A DNA stretch of 64,000 nucleotides from Bradyrhizobium sp. SZCCT0153 (GCF_018129995.1 NZ_JAFCKS010000002.1:558001-622000); one strand, 5' to 3'; positions 35,088 to 44,769 are shown, numbered from the stretch's first letter. Numbers and translations are program-made. The notes: generated by a model from the letters alone, not told the origin.

Positions 35088-36533
35088 ATGAGTGACCAGG
35101 TCGTCCACAGCGAGGTTCAACCGTTTTCGGCGCGCGCGGCGCTGCCCTGGATGGTGAGCGTCGGCGTCTATGTCCTGCTGCTGATCCTCGGACCACGGCT
35201 GCTCAATGATCCCGACACCTACTCTCATATCGAGATCGGGCGCTGGATCATCGCGCATGGCGCGTTGCCGGAGAGCGACTCGTTTTCCTTTTCGATGCGC
35301 GGCGCGCACTGGATCACCTTCGAATGGCTCTCGGAGGTCATCTATGCCGGCGCCTATGCGCTTGGCGGCTGGCCGGGCGTCGTCGTCCTCGCCGCCGCCG
35401 CGATAGCGCTCGCCTTCGGGCTGCTCACCTTCTTCCTGCTGCGCGAGCTTTCGCCGACCCATACGCTGCTGATGGTGATCGCGGCCGTTATCCTGCTCGC
35501 ACCGCATATGCTGGCGCGGCCACACGTGCTGGTGCTGCCGCTGATGGTGATCTGGGCAGCTGCCCTGGTGCGCTGCATGGATCGCGGAGGGCTTCCGCCA
35601 TACTGGGCCTTGCCGTTGCTGGTGCTGTGGGCCAATCTGCACGGCAGCGTGATCCTGGCGCTTGGACTGATCGGCCCCGTGGGGCTCGAGGCGCTGCTGA
35701 ACGCAAAGCGAAGCGAATGGCCGCGCGTCGTGCTGCGATGGCTGCCATTCACGGCTCTCGCGGTCGCCGCGGCCTGCCTGACGCCCCATGGGCCTGAGCC
35801 GCTGCTGATGCCGCTGACGACGCTCGGCCTCGGCCAGGCGCTCGGCTGGATATCGGAATGGCGACCGCAGGATTTCAGCCATATCAGCTTCTTCGAACTG
35901 CTGCTGCTGGGCGGCATCTTTGCGCTCTCGCGCGGCGTGACGCTGCCGGTCGTGCGGGCATTGGTGGTGATCGGCTTGCTCCATTTCGCGCTGGCGCAGA
36001 TCCGCAATGCGGACCTGCTGGCGCTGCTGGCGCCGCTCTATCTGGCGGCCCCGCTCGGGCGGAAATTCGGCGGACCGGCCGGGGAGGATACCGCCGGCAC
36101 GTCGCGCGGCCTCGGTGTCGCCGCGCTCGGAGTGCTGGTCGTGATGAGCGGCGCGGCCCTGGCGCGCGACGTGCGGCCGGCTCCGATCATCACGCCTGCG
36201 GCTGCCATCGCTCAAGCCGACCTCGCCAGGACGGGGCCCGTGCTCAACGATTATTCCTTCGGCGGCTATCTGATCTTTGCCGGCATTCCCACCTTCATCG
36301 ACGGTCGCGGCGAACTGTTCGGCGGGGCGTTCATCAACCGCTACAATCGTGCCGTGGCGCTGGTCGACCTCGGCGATTTTCTCAAGCTGCTTGACGACTA
36401 CAAGATCGGCGCGACGCTGCTCACGCCGAAGACGCCGGCGGTCGCGTTGCTCGACCGGCTGCCCGAATGGCAGCGCGTCTACAGCGACGATGTGGCGGTC
36501 GTGCACAAGCGGCGAGATGCGCCGCAAAAATAG
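35088..36533 (+). CDS. GT-C-like polytopic membrane protein
   Basis: 481 residues with about ten membrane helices. The first loop carries DPDTYSHIEIGRWIIAHG and HWITFEWLSEVIY, the acidic pattern seen in uncharacterised GT-C-type glycosyltransferase relatives that use lipid-linked sugars. The C-terminal 110 residues are soluble and probably periplasmic. Its stop lies one base from the convergent methyltransferase stop, and nearby genes (methyltransferase, GT2 and a second polytopic protein) suggest a surface polysaccharide or glycolipid function. Specific substrate unknown. Confidence 0.7.
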   Translation: MSDQVVHSEVQPFSARAALPWMVSVGVYVLLLILGPRLLNDPDTYSHIEIGRWIIAHGALPESDSFSFSMRGAHWITFEWLSEVIYAGAYALGGWPGVVVLAAAAIALAFGLLTFFLLRELSPTHTLLMVIAAVILLAPHMLARPHVLVLPLMVIWAAALVRCMDRGGLPPYWALPLLVLWANLHGSVILALGLIGPVGLEALLNAKRSEWPRVVLRWLPFTALAVAAACLTPHGPEPLLMPLTTLGLGQALGWISEWRPQDFSHISFFELLLLGGIFALSRGVTLPVVRALVVIGLLHFALAQIRNADLLALLAPLYLAAPLGRKFGGPAGEDTAGTSRGLGVAALGVLVVMSGAALARDVRPAPIITPAAAIAQADLARTGPVLNDYSFGGYLIFAGIPTFIDGRGELFGGAFINRYNRAVALVDLGDFLKLLDDYKIGATLLTPKTPAVALLDRLPEWQRVYSDDVAVVHKRRDAPQK

Positions 36534-36534
36534 G

Positions 36535-37218
36535 TCAAGCGGTCCCGAAGGCGGCGTATTGGCCACCGAGCGACACGCCACTGAGGGCATCTTCCAGACG
36601 CCGCGCCGGTTTGGTGTCCCAGGGGAGCAGCAGGAAATGGCGCGCGCCGATCTCGCGCAAGCCGCCCGCAGCCATCAACTTTCGCGTCGTGCCGGCACTG
36701 AGCAGGACGGCGTCCCGGTCGAACTCACAGCGCGCGACGGCAAGACGCGTCAACGGGTTGTACGGATTGTGCTCGATCACGCAGACGAGCCCCCCGGGGC
36801 GCACCACGCGCCGCATCTCGGCGATGAAATCCGGCCATTCGCGCGGCGCGATATGGTGCATCACGCAGACCGCCGTGACCAGATCGAAGCTGGCGTCGTC
36901 GAAAGGAAAAGTGCGGCCGTCGAACTCGCGGTAGTCGACTGCACTGTTGTCAGCCCGAGCCTGCGCCAGGCTGGCCGACGAAACGTCGATGCCGTTCAAG
37001 CGGCCGACCATGCCGTGCAGCAGGGGATGGAGGCTGCCGACGCCGCAGCCGACGTCGAGCATTTCGGGCTTCTTCGCGTCCAGCCGCCGCGCGATCAGAT
37101 CACGCAGCAGATCGGCTTTCGCGCGCATGAAGAAATGATGCGGCAGGCCGGAGAAGTCGATCGAGGATTGGACCACCTCACGATAATTGTCGTGATAGCC
37201 GTCGAAGAGTTCGGTCAT
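36535..37218 (-). CDS. Class I SAM-dependent methyltransferase
   Basis: 227 residues. Motif I MLDVGCGVGSLHP (about 53-65), motif II region NGIDVSSASLAQAR, and motif IV-like FDLVTAVCVMHHI place it among UbiE/SAM methyltransferases. No membrane segment. The ATG at 37218 fits; a GTG at 37230 in a GTGA overlap with the glycosyltransferase stop is an alternative start four codons earlier. The two genes are therefore coupled. The acceptor is unknown; the GT2 partner hints at a sugar or lipid. Confidence 0.82.
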   Translation of the reverse strand: MTELFDGYHDNYREVVQSSIDFSGLPHHFFMRAKADLLRDLIARRLDAKKPEMLDVGCGVGSLHPLLHGMVGRLNGIDVSSASLAQARADNSAVDYREFDGRTFPFDDASFDLVTAVCVMHHIAPREWPDFIAEMRRVVRPGGLVCVIEHNPYNPLTRLAVARCEFDRDAVLLSAGTTRKLMAAGGLREIGARHFLLLPWDTKPARRLEDALSGVSLGGQYAAFGTA

Positions 37219-37226
37219 GCGCCGGG

Positions 37227-38222
37227 TCACTCGTTGACGGCGTGGATCGCCGGTGCGTCCGCCGCCTCGTTGCGATCGAAGCCGGCTCGCGTCTGCACCA
37301 CATAGAGCGGGCGTCGTTTCACCTCGGCATGGATGCGGCCGACATAAAGCCCGACGATGCCCGTCATCAGCATGTTGATTCCACACAGCAGGGACACGAC
37401 GACGATCGTCGAGGACCAGCCGGTCACAAGGTGACTGTCCTGGCTGAGCCACAACACGACCACCCAGCCGCCGTAGAGCAGCGCGAGTCCCGAGACCGTC
37501 AATCCGCACCAGATTGCGAACCGCAGGGGCAGATCGGAAAAGCCGAGTGCGGCGTTCATCGCGAGCCGCACCATCTTGAGCAGCGGATATTTGGTCTCGC
37601 CCGCCGCGCGCTCGAGGCGGTGGAAGGCGACCTCGGTCTGGCGGAAGCCCAGCCAGGCGATCATGCCTCGTACGAAGCGGTCCTGCTCCGGCATCTGCCG
37701 AAGTGCGTCCAGCACCTTGCGATCGATCAGGCGGAAGTCGCCGACATCGGCGGGGATGCCGACCGAGGACATCTTGCCGAGTAGCCGGTAGAACAGATGC
37801 GCGGTCGCACGCTTGAACCGGCTTTCGCCTTCGCGCGACAGGCGGCGGGCGTGGACGATGTCGTTGCCCTCCTGCCATTTTGCGATCAATTGCTCGATCA
37901 CTTCGGGCGGATCCTGCAAATCGGCATCCATCACGATGATCGCGTCACCTTGCGCGGCGTCCATGCCGGCGGTGATGGCGACCTGATGGCCGAAATTTCG
38001 CGACAGGCCGATATAGCGAAACCGCGGGTCGCGCGTGGCGAGCGACCGCAGCACGATCGAACTGGAATCGCTGCTGCCGTCGTCGACGAAGATCGCTTCG
38101 GCCGGCCCGTCGAGCCGGGACAATACCTGTTCGAGCCGGCGTAGCAGCACCGGCAGCACGGCTTCCTCGTTGAACACGGGGATGACGAGGCTGTAGCGGA
38201 TCGATCTGAAACTGGCCGCCAT
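37227..38222 (-). CDS. Family 2 glycosyltransferase, GtrB/polyprenyl-phosphate type
   Basis: 331 residues. GT2 catalytic domain: YSLVIPVFNEEAVLP, FVDDGSSDSS, VMDADLQDPPEVI and AHLFYRLLGKMSSV, followed by two C-terminal membrane helices (about 235-260 and 270-295). This is the pattern of enzymes that transfer a sugar onto undecaprenyl or dolichyl phosphate. The chosen ATG (38222) skips an eight-residue longer TTG start. It precedes the methyltransferase gene with a tiny overlap. The polytopic protein at 38395 on the same strand, 172 bases upstream, may use the lipid-linked sugar. Confidence 0.88.
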   Translation of the reverse strand: MAASFRSIRYSLVIPVFNEEAVLPVLLRRLEQVLSRLDGPAEAIFVDDGSSDSSSIVLRSLATRDPRFRYIGLSRNFGHQVAITAGMDAAQGDAIIVMDADLQDPPEVIEQLIAKWQEGNDIVHARRLSREGESRFKRATAHLFYRLLGKMSSVGIPADVGDFRLIDRKVLDALRQMPEQDRFVRGMIAWLGFRQTEVAFHRLERAAGETKYPLLKMVRLAMNAALGFSDLPLRFAIWCGLTVSGLALLYGGWVVVLWLSQDSHLVTGWSSTIVVVSLLCGINMLMTGIVGLYVGRIHAEVKRRPLYVVQTRAGFDRNEAADAPAIHAVNE

Positions 38223-38394
38223 GCGGAAGAGCCCAACTCGGTTCAAGGAGCGGGAGTTTAGTTCGTCGGTGGTTAAGGCGGCCTTGCCGCAACTGTTAAG
38301 GATCTAGGGCTCTGGGGCGATGCAGCCGGTCGACCCGCCCGAGAGCCGGGAGGCGCAGCCGGATGGTGACGCCCGATTAACCACGCTGTGCGGT

Positions 38395-39957
38395 CTAGGA
38401 CCTGCGGCGGATCCTGTAGAGAACAAATCGCTCCGACGTGTCCAGCACCTCCAGCAGATCGGGAAGCGGGTTCGCGGCCGGCGGTCCAAGCATATAGAGA
38501 TAGTCGTAATCCCGGTACCAGGTGCGGACAAAGGGCGGCACGTCTGCAGGCGGCTGGCTGGTCGCAATCGCGGCAAGCAGGTCTGCCGGCACCGGTCCTC
38601 CGTAGGGAATGGCAAGACGGCGTACGGTCTCGCGCGCCCGCACCGGCTGCTTGCCCGCTTCCGTGAATAAATTGGGCACGAACGCGTTGGCATAGTGCAC
38701 GGCCAGCGTTGGCGCATAATACATGGGATACGAGGTCAGGTCGGCGAAGGGCGGATCTCCATTGTCGCCCGTGCTGCCGACGAGGACGCGTGAGCCGCGA
38801 TCGATCTTGTCGAACGAGGCGACGATAGCCGCAAAGTCGGCGCGGTAAGGCAGCCACACCGCGAGCACGACGGCGAGGTTGACCAGGATGACGCCGCTGA
38901 TCGCCGCGAGCGCCGCCATTCGCCATGCCCGGCTGGGCAGCGACAGCGAACAGAATGCCGGCAGGATCAGTGCCGCTGCGGGAATCATGCGGAGGTCGAC
39001 AAACGAGGTTCCAAACAGCTTCGAGGGAATGGCCACGTAGAGGAGCGCAAAGCCGATCGCGATCCAGATACCGGCTGCCTCGAGCTTGAGAAAGCCACGT
39101 CTTGCGGCGAAGAGCAGCGCGATCATCAGCACCAGCCCGGTCGTTGCCGCGACCGTCAGATTATAGCCGTTCATGATGCGGAGCGGCCAAATCGGCTTGA
39201 ATTCGAGGAACCAGTTCGTGCCTTCGCTTCCGATCGAGCCTGCGGTCATGTGCATGACCCCGAATAGAGCCAGCGCCGGCATGGCCAGCGCGCCGAGCCG
39301 TACCGCTGTGTCGCGGTACGATATCCGCCGGTGGCCGATGCGCCAGAGCTCGTAGAGGCCAAGCGTCGCGCCGTAGATGCCGAGCGAAAAGAAATGCGCC
39401 GCATACAGGGCGGCGACAAAGACCACGTTGGCAACGAAACGCAGCGGCCATGGGCCATCTGCCAGCATCAGATAGACGGCGATGCCGCAGAGCGCGAGGC
39501 CCAGTCCGAACTCGAAGTTCACGAAGCCCCAGCTCAACGGCAGGCAGTAAAGGAAGGCGAGCGCAGCGAAGCCGGCGAGATGGACCCGTCCCTTCCGGGC
39601 CCGTTCGAGCAAAAGCGCGCCCCCGACTATCAGGAATTGGCTCAGCAGCAGAAACAGCCGTGTGGCGTTCTCGACGCTCATCAGCCGCGCCAACTGCGGG
39701 ACCAGCAGATCCATTCCAAGGTTGGGATAGAACGCCCAGGCCACCTCGTAATGCGGATTGGCGCTGGGGGTGCCGTTCTGGCTCAGAATATACATGCGGG
39801 CGAGGTGATTGGGATAATCGACCATCGCGGGAATAGGGGTCAGCAGCACCGGCAGGAACGAGACGGCCGCCAGCACGGCAAGAACGGTGATCGCCACGGA
39901 TCGGTCCGAGCCAGGACGCGCCCGGATTGTCAGGATTGGCCTATCGGAAGTCACCAT
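38395..39957 (-). CDS. Polytopic membrane protein, GT-C-like
   Basis: 520 residues with about eleven membrane helices and a soluble C-terminal segment of about 130 residues (after residue 390; FVRTWYRDYDYLYMLGPP). The first loop reads PAMVDYPNHLARMYIL, an Asp-containing loop in the position where GT-C glycosyltransferases carry catalytic acid. It is an uncharacterised family often near sugar-lipid genes. It lies upstream of the GT2 and methyltransferase genes on the same strand and could be the final transferase or a flippase. Certainty is limited. Confidence 0.65.
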   Translation of the reverse strand: MVTSDRPILTIRARPGSDRSVAITVLAVLAAVSFLPVLLTPIPAMVDYPNHLARMYILSQNGTPSANPHYEVAWAFYPNLGMDLLVPQLARLMSVENATRLFLLLSQFLIVGGALLLERARKGRVHLAGFAALAFLYCLPLSWGFVNFEFGLGLALCGIAVYLMLADGPWPLRFVANVVFVAALYAAHFFSLGIYGATLGLYELWRIGHRRISYRDTAVRLGALAMPALALFGVMHMTAGSIGSEGTNWFLEFKPIWPLRIMNGYNLTVAATTGLVLMIALLFAARRGFLKLEAAGIWIAIGFALLYVAIPSKLFGTSFVDLRMIPAAALILPAFCSLSLPSRAWRMAALAAISGVILVNLAVVLAVWLPYRADFAAIVASFDKIDRGSRVLVGSTGDNGDPPFADLTSYPMYYAPTLAVHYANAFVPNLFTEAGKQPVRARETVRRLAIPYGGPVPADLLAAIATSQPPADVPPFVRTWYRDYDYLYMLGPPAANPLPDLLEVLDTSERFVLYRIRRRS

Positions 39958-40051
39958 GTCGGGCCGCGGGATTTGAGTTTACGCTCTTGGCGCAAGAGCA
40001 CGACACAATGCCATAGCGCGAACATCGTAAAGAACAAGCGTCACGCAGCAA

Positions 40052-40076
40052 TTGAGCGTCGTTGCCTTGCGCTCAA
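40052..40076. other. Hairpin in the gap between two leftward gene groups
   Basis: TTGAGCG (40052-40058) pairs perfectly with CGCTCAA (40070-40076). It lies downstream of the beta-CASP gene on the minus strand and upstream of the polytopic protein. No T run follows on either strand, so it is not a standard terminator. The rest of the 250-base gap shows nothing clear. Confidence 0.35.
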
Positions 40077-40208
40077 CATCAGGGAAACGGAAACTCCGCC
40101 GTGTTTGGGCCGTCGCATTAACGGAGGGGCAATTTTACCCCGCTAGCGTGGCAAGTGCGCCTTGGCATGGGTCCCGGCTCATGGCCTTCAATCTCATCTC
40201 GCGTCGCT

Positions 40209-41804
40209 CTACTCATTCTCCTCCAACGCGCGCCGCAGCCTGCGGATGATGACGCCGCGGGCGCGGTCGTCGGCGGCGGCCGCGACCTTGTCGCTGATGT
40301 CGAGCATCAGCTCCGACCTTTCGTTGTGCCAGTCGAGATGCGTGACGGCCTCGGGCGCCAGCCGGCGGCGATGGTCGACGTCGAGCACGCGCGGCTCGGG
40401 CGCCTCGAGCTCGTAGATGTCGTCGAGCAACGGCTGATAGATCTTTGCGGCCGGAAGAATGCGTTCGCCCAGCCGTTCGGCAAGACCGGCGATCGCATCC
40501 TGTTCGCCATGGGTGAGGAACAGGCCGCGGGCGATCGGGCGGCGCGCCGCGATCCAGCCGGCGATGCCGACGGCATCGGCATGTCCGGAATATTCGTCGA
40601 TCACCCGGATGCGTGCGGCGACCCTGATCTCCTCGCCCTGGATCCGCACGGCCTTGGCGCCATCCTGGATGAAGCGGCCGAGCGTGCCGTGCGCCTGGAA
40701 GCCGCAGAGGAGCACGGTCGCGCGCTCGTTCCAAAGCCAGCGCTTGAGGTGATGGCGGATGCGGCCCGCGTCGCACATTCCGCTGGCGGAGATGATGATG
40801 TGAAAGCCGGTCAGGCGCATGATAGCCTTGCTCTCGGCAACCGTCTCGGTGAATTTGAGATGCGGAGAGTTGAGGAGGCGATCGACGTCGACGCTGGAAT
40901 CGAGGCTCGCGGCATGCTGGCGAAAGACTTCGGTCGCATGGATCGCGAGCGGGGAATCGAGGAAGATCGGCGCCGCCGGAACTTCGCCGCGTTCCATCAG
41001 GTGTACGATATCAACGATCAGCTCCTGGGTCCGCTCGACCGCGAAGGCGGGGATCAGAAGGGCACCCTTGGCCGCGGCCGCGTCGCGGATCTCGCTTGCG
41101 AGGTGTTGCCGGCGTTGTTCGGGCGTCGTGACTGCGCGCACGCGGTCGCCATAGGTGGACTCGCAGATGACATAGTCGAGGTCCACCGGCGCCTGGGGAT
41201 CGGGCTGGAGCAGCTTTGCTTCTGGCCCGACGTCGCCCGAGAGCAGGACGCGCAACGGGCGTTCCCGGCCGTCCCGGTCGAATTCCAGCTCGATCGAGGC
41301 GGAGCCGAGCAGGTGGCCGGCGTTCCAGTAGCGCGCGCGGACGCCGGGGATCACCTCGGTCCAGCGCTCATAGTCGATCGGGCGGAACGATTGCAGCGAT
41401 GCCGTCGCATCCGCCTGCGTGTAGATCGGGGCGACCTCCTTCCGTCGGCGCGCCACATTGCGCCGGTTGAGCTGCGTGACCTCGGACTCCTGGATGCTGC
41501 CGGCGTCCGGCAGCATCCAGGAGCAGAGGTCGATCGTGCCGCGCGTCGCGATGATCGGGCCGTCAAAACCCTCGCGCACGAGCTTCGGCAGCAATCCGCT
41601 GTGATCGATATGGGCGTGCGTGAGCAGCACCGCCTGGATGTCGGCGGGCCGGAAGGGAAAGGCGCCGTAGTTGAGTGCCTTGAGCGTCTTCTGTCCCTGG
41701 AACAAGCCGCAATCGACCAGGAAGCGCCCCTTCGCGGTCTGGAACAGGTAGCTCGAGCCGGTCAAGGTGCGGGCGGCGCCGCAGAATCGAACAGTCACGC
41801 TCAT
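40209..41804 (-). CDS. Beta-CASP metallo-beta-lactamase-fold nuclease
   Basis: 531 residues. MBL-fold zinc hydrolase with HxHxDH motif LLTHAHIDHSG (His63, His65, Asp67, His68), VLLSGDVG for another zinc-binding Asp, a beta-CASP insert (about 180-400) and the C-terminal RNA-specificity region (YSGHADAVGIAGW, LTHGEQDA). This is the CPSF73/RNase J-like architecture, so RNA is the probable substrate. The start overlaps the PRPP-synthetase homologue by four bases. It is the last of three genes with an NMP phosphorylase; a role in RNA breakdown that feeds the other two is inference. Confidence 0.88.
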   Translation of the reverse strand: MSVTVRFCGAARTLTGSSYLFQTAKGRFLVDCGLFQGQKTLKALNYGAFPFRPADIQAVLLTHAHIDHSGLLPKLVREGFDGPIIATRGTIDLCSWMLPDAGSIQESEVTQLNRRNVARRRKEVAPIYTQADATASLQSFRPIDYERWTEVIPGVRARYWNAGHLLGSASIELEFDRDGRERPLRVLLSGDVGPEAKLLQPDPQAPVDLDYVICESTYGDRVRAVTTPEQRRQHLASEIRDAAAAKGALLIPAFAVERTQELIVDIVHLMERGEVPAAPIFLDSPLAIHATEVFRQHAASLDSSVDVDRLLNSPHLKFTETVAESKAIMRLTGFHIIISASGMCDAGRIRHHLKRWLWNERATVLLCGFQAHGTLGRFIQDGAKAVRIQGEEIRVAARIRVIDEYSGHADAVGIAGWIAARRPIARGLFLTHGEQDAIAGLAERLGERILPAAKIYQPLLDDIYELEAPEPRVLDVDHRRRLAPEAVTHLDWHNERSELMLDISDKVAAAADDRARGVIIRRLRRALEENE

Positions 41805-42721
41805 GTCGTCGTCTCCGGCGGAGGTGTCGGGTTGAGCTCGCGCTCGAGGGTAGTGGCCAGAATTTCGTCGAGCGCGATCGCGTTGGTCGGATGCGGCACG
41901 CTGTCGCTCGAGCGAATGGAGCGGATGCCTGCATCGGCGAATGCGACGATCATCGCGGGCTGAAACAGCGCATGCGTCACGACCGAATCGACGGCGCTTG
42001 CGCCCATCGCTCGCAATGTCGTCGCTGCGACCATGAGCGTCGTCCCGGAGGAGACGATGTCGTCGACCATCAGCGCCGGCCGCCCCGCGAGCAGGGTGTC
42101 GTCGGCAAAGTCGATCTCAACGGAGCGGTCGCCGCGCCGCAATTTTCGCGCGACCGTGTGCTGCAAGTCCAGCCGCTTCGCGAGGTCTCGCACCCAAGGC
42201 TCGGATTCGGCATCGGGGCCGATCACGACGGTTGCCGGATCGATGCCGGCCTTCGCCAGCGTTTTCGCGATCGCCGGCATTGCCGACAGGTTCTCCGCCT
42301 CGATGCCGGGAAACACGGCGACGATGTCGGACGTGCGGTGCAGGTGCGCGTCCACGGTGACGACGCGATCCACGATCTCCGCAAGCAGAGCGCCCATGGC
42401 GTGCTGGCTGATGGCCTCGCCCGCATGAAACGCAATGTCTTGCCGCATGTAGCAGAGATAGGGGGCGACCAGGACCAGCCGCTTTGCGCCGCCGCGTCGC
42501 AGCGCCTCCGCGGCGAACCGCAGCGCGATCAGCTTGTCATTGGGTTGATCGAGCGCGGCATAGAGAATGGTGGTGTCGGCCGCCGGCGCGACCGTTACGC
42601 GCAGCTCGCCGTCCGGGAAGCGGTGCAGGCTGATCTCGTCGCAGGCAATCCCAAGCCGCGCCGCGAGACGCTTCGCGGCCTCGGTGCCGAACGGCAGGGT
42701 CTGGAACGCGACGGTGCTCAC
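41801..42721 (-). CDS. Ribose-phosphate pyrophosphokinase homologue
   Basis: 306 residues, PRPP synthetase family. Core motifs: [10 protein letters not shown], the ATP-contacting [15 protein letters not shown] and a PRPP loop [15 protein letters not shown]. It is shorter and more divergent than the housekeeping enzyme (the flag and regulatory loops look changed), so it is likely a specialised paralogue. It overlaps both neighbours by four bases. The usual reaction is ATP plus ribose 5-phosphate to PRPP; with an NMP phosphorylase next door, the direction or substrate may differ. Confidence 0.85.
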   Translation of the reverse strand: MSTVAFQTLPFGTEAAKRLAARLGIACDEISLHRFPDGELRVTVAPAADTTILYAALDQPNDKLIALRFAAEALRRGGAKRLVLVAPYLCYMRQDIAFHAGEAISQHAMGALLAEIVDRVVTVDAHLHRTSDIVAVFPGIEAENLSAMPAIAKTLAKAGIDPATVVIGPDAESEPWVRDLAKRLDLQHTVARKLRRGDRSVEIDFADDTLLAGRPALMVDDIVSSGTTLMVAATTLRAMGASAVDSVVTHALFQPAMIVAFADAGIRSIRSSDSVPHPTNAIALDEILATTLERELNPTPPPETTT

Positions 42722-44259
42722 GACGCCGTCTTGCCCGGGAGGGCGTCGTGACCATCGACGGCGTAGCCGTTTTCCGCTGCCGCGGCGGAGGCTGCCAGAT
42801 CATGCTCGGGCCGGTCGAAGGCGTAGACGCGATAGAGCGGCTCGCCCTGCTCGACGCGGTCGCCGATCTTCTTGAACAGGCGGATGCCGGCGCCCTTGTC
42901 CAGCGGTGCGCCGGCGGTGCGGGCGAGCCGGTTCAGCCGAAGACAGTCGATCGCGGACACCGTTCCGTCGTGCGCCGCCTTGACGTCGAAGCCAAGCGAT
43001 CCCAGTTCGGTGCTGCATGTCGACGGTCCCTGGGCGTCGATGATCTTCTGCATCTGCTTCAGCGCCGCGCCGCTCTCGAGCAGCTCTCGCGCCCGCGCAT
43101 AGCCGGCGCCGCCGCGCAGCTTCGGATCGTATTCCAGCAGATGGGCGGCCAGCCGCAGCGATTTCTCGCGCAGGTCGCGCGGGGCATCCGGATCGTTGCC
43201 GAGCACCGCCATCACATCATTGGCCTCGAGCACCGGCCCGATGCCGTTGCCGATCGGCTGGCGGCCGTCGGTCGTGATCACTTCGACCGTGCGGCCGAAC
43301 CGGTCGCCGACGAATTCGAACAGCTTTCGCAGCCGCATGGCGTCGACGGCGCCGGTGACCTTCGCGGTCGGCCCGACCGGAATGTCGATCAGCAGGTGCG
43401 TCGAGCCCGCCGCGATCTTCTTGGACATGATGGAGGCGACCATCTGCTCGCGGGTGTCGAGGCTCAGCGGGCGCTCGACCGAGATCAGGACGTCGTCGGC
43501 CGGCGACAGGTTCACGTGTCCGCCCCAGATCAGGCAGCCGTTGCAGGCCGACACGATCGCCTTCATCTCCTCGACGCCGACGTTCACCCGCGCCAGAACC
43601 TCCATCGTGTCGGCGGTGCCGGCGGGCGAGGTGATGGCGCGCGAAGAGGTCTTGGGGATCGGCAGGCCGTGCGCGGCGACGATCGGCACCACCACCATCG
43701 AGGTGCGATTGCCGGGAATGCCGCCGATGCAGTGCTTGTCGACGACGACAGGGTCCGGCCACACCAGCTGCGTGCCGGCCTGGGCCATCGCCCCGGTGAG
43801 GGCCAGGAGTTCATCGCTGGTGATGAAGCTCGCCGAACCGATCAGGAAGGCGGCGATCTCCATGTCGGAGTAGCGATAATGCGCGAGGTCGTTGATGATC
43901 GCGCTGATCTCGGCCTGGCTCAGGGTTCGGCCGTGGATCTTCGCGCGCACCGCTTCGAGACTCTCGGGCGGCGTGGCGGGCGTCACCGTGACCAGCGCGC
44001 CGACCGGTTCGGCGAAACGGTGGAATGCGGGCTCGGAGAGGCCGATCTCGTCCTGGGCGGCCAAGGTATCGTCGTCCGTGATCAGCAGCGTCGCCAGCAG
44101 TACCTTGCCATCGAGACGGAGCTCGACGCGGCTGAAGCCGCGAAAGATCTCCGCGCGCAATGCCTTGGATTGCCTGGAGATGACGACGACGTTCTCACGG
44201 CCGGTATCGAGGCGAACGCGGCGGATTTTCAGTTGGGAGTGCGGGATGTCTGCTTGCAT
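42718..44259 (-). CDS. NMP (AMP) phosphorylase, archaeal type
   Basis: 513 residues. Member of the thymidine phosphorylase superfamily, of the longer archaeal AMP phosphorylase type: an extra N-terminal domain (about residues 1-95), then [11 protein letters not shown] (174-184) and [16 protein letters not shown] (203-218) forming the phosphate/nucleotide pocket. The known archaeal reaction is nucleoside monophosphate plus phosphate to ribose 1,5-bisphosphate plus base. Classical DeoA lacks the N-terminal domain, so thymidine phosphorylase is less likely. It heads the operon with a PRPP-synthetase homologue and nuclease; a FixK-like box lies 60 bases upstream. Confidence 0.85.
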   Translation of the reverse strand: MQADIPHSQLKIRRVRLDTGRENVVVISRQSKALRAEIFRGFSRVELRLDGKVLLATLLITDDDTLAAQDEIGLSEPAFHRFAEPVGALVTVTPATPPESLEAVRAKIHGRTLSQAEISAIINDLAHYRYSDMEIAAFLIGSASFITSDELLALTGAMAQAGTQLVWPDPVVVDKHCIGGIPGNRTSMVVVPIVAAHGLPIPKTSSRAITSPAGTADTMEVLARVNVGVEEMKAIVSACNGCLIWGGHVNLSPADDVLISVERPLSLDTREQMVASIMSKKIAAGSTHLLIDIPVGPTAKVTGAVDAMRLRKLFEFVGDRFGRTVEVITTDGRQPIGNGIGPVLEANDVMAVLGNDPDAPRDLREKSLRLAAHLLEYDPKLRGGAGYARARELLESGAALKQMQKIIDAQGPSTCSTELGSLGFDVKAAHDGTVSAIDCLRLNRLARTAGAPLDKGAGIRLFKKIGDRVEQGEPLYRVYAFDRPEHDLAASAAAAENGYAVDGHDALPGKTAS

Positions 44260-44319
44260 GGACGGGCCGGCAGGAAGGAAGCTTGGCCTCCATGCTTAGC
44301 CGTCGCAGTCCCGCTGCTG

Positions 44320-44333
44320 TTGACCCAGATCAT
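44320..44333 (-). promoter_or_regulatory. FixK/FNR-like box upstream of the NMP phosphorylase operon
   Basis: On the plus strand it reads TTGACCCAGATCAT; the reverse complement is ATGATCTGGGTCAA. Against TTGAT/C-N4-ATCAA only one outer base differs. It is about 61 bases upstream of the operon start, a good distance for activation. In Bradyrhizobium this would be a FixK2 target, giving low-oxygen expression. Confidence 0.55.
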
Positions 44334-44412
44334 GGTCTGCCACGCTGGCAGGCCCGCGTGCCGTCGCGGTCTCGCCGATGTCAGAAGGTGCATCGGGCCG
44401 GAAGTTTGCCGG

Positions 44413-44577
44413 TTACTTCACAGCCGCGCTGATCGAGTTGAACTTGCCGCTGAGGAGTGCGCTGCCCGTGTTGTTCACGGCGGTGATGATCGCGAGCGCG
44501 ATGCCGGCGGCGATCAGGCAATATTCGATGGCGGTGGCACCGGATTCATCGGCAAGAAATGACCTGAGCAAAGTCAT
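44413..44577 (-). CDS. Flp/Fap-type pilin
   Basis: 54 residues. Flp type IVb prepilin: short leader MTLLRSFLADESG, then GATAIEYCLIAAGIALAII, the conserved Glu-Tyr of the Flp family in the N-terminal hydrophobic helix, and a short polar tail. A clear AGGAG lies seven bases before the ATG. Flp pilins form adhesive pili exported by a Tad apparatus. No tad genes lie nearby, so this is an orphan copy that must use machinery elsewhere. A longer open frame upstream is not coding. Confidence 0.9.
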   Translation of the reverse strand: MTLLRSFLADESGATAIEYCLIAAGIALAIITAVNNTGSALLSGKFNSISAAVK

Positions 44578-44769
44578 CGTCAACTCCTGTTCATCCGTCC
44601 AACGTAGGCTGGTGCCGTTTTCGGAATGGTAAATTGATTCACTAAGTTTTCGCGGGCGCGTCAAAATGCAGGTCGGATCGTCCTTCCCTGCCGTTTCATA
44701 TGTTGTCACCGATTGACTTAAGGTTTCGTCACACAATTGGCGCGGATTTGGTGATGTCGTCGTCTCGTC

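Noticed and set aside
42718..44259. Naming this gene deoA (thymidine phosphorylase)
   Set aside because: The extra N-terminal domain and the pocket motifs fit the archaeal AMP phosphorylase type better; no symbol assigned.
44632..44645. TTGATTCACTAAGT near the Flp pilin as a FixK box
   Set aside because: Only the left half matches; the right half lacks TCAA.
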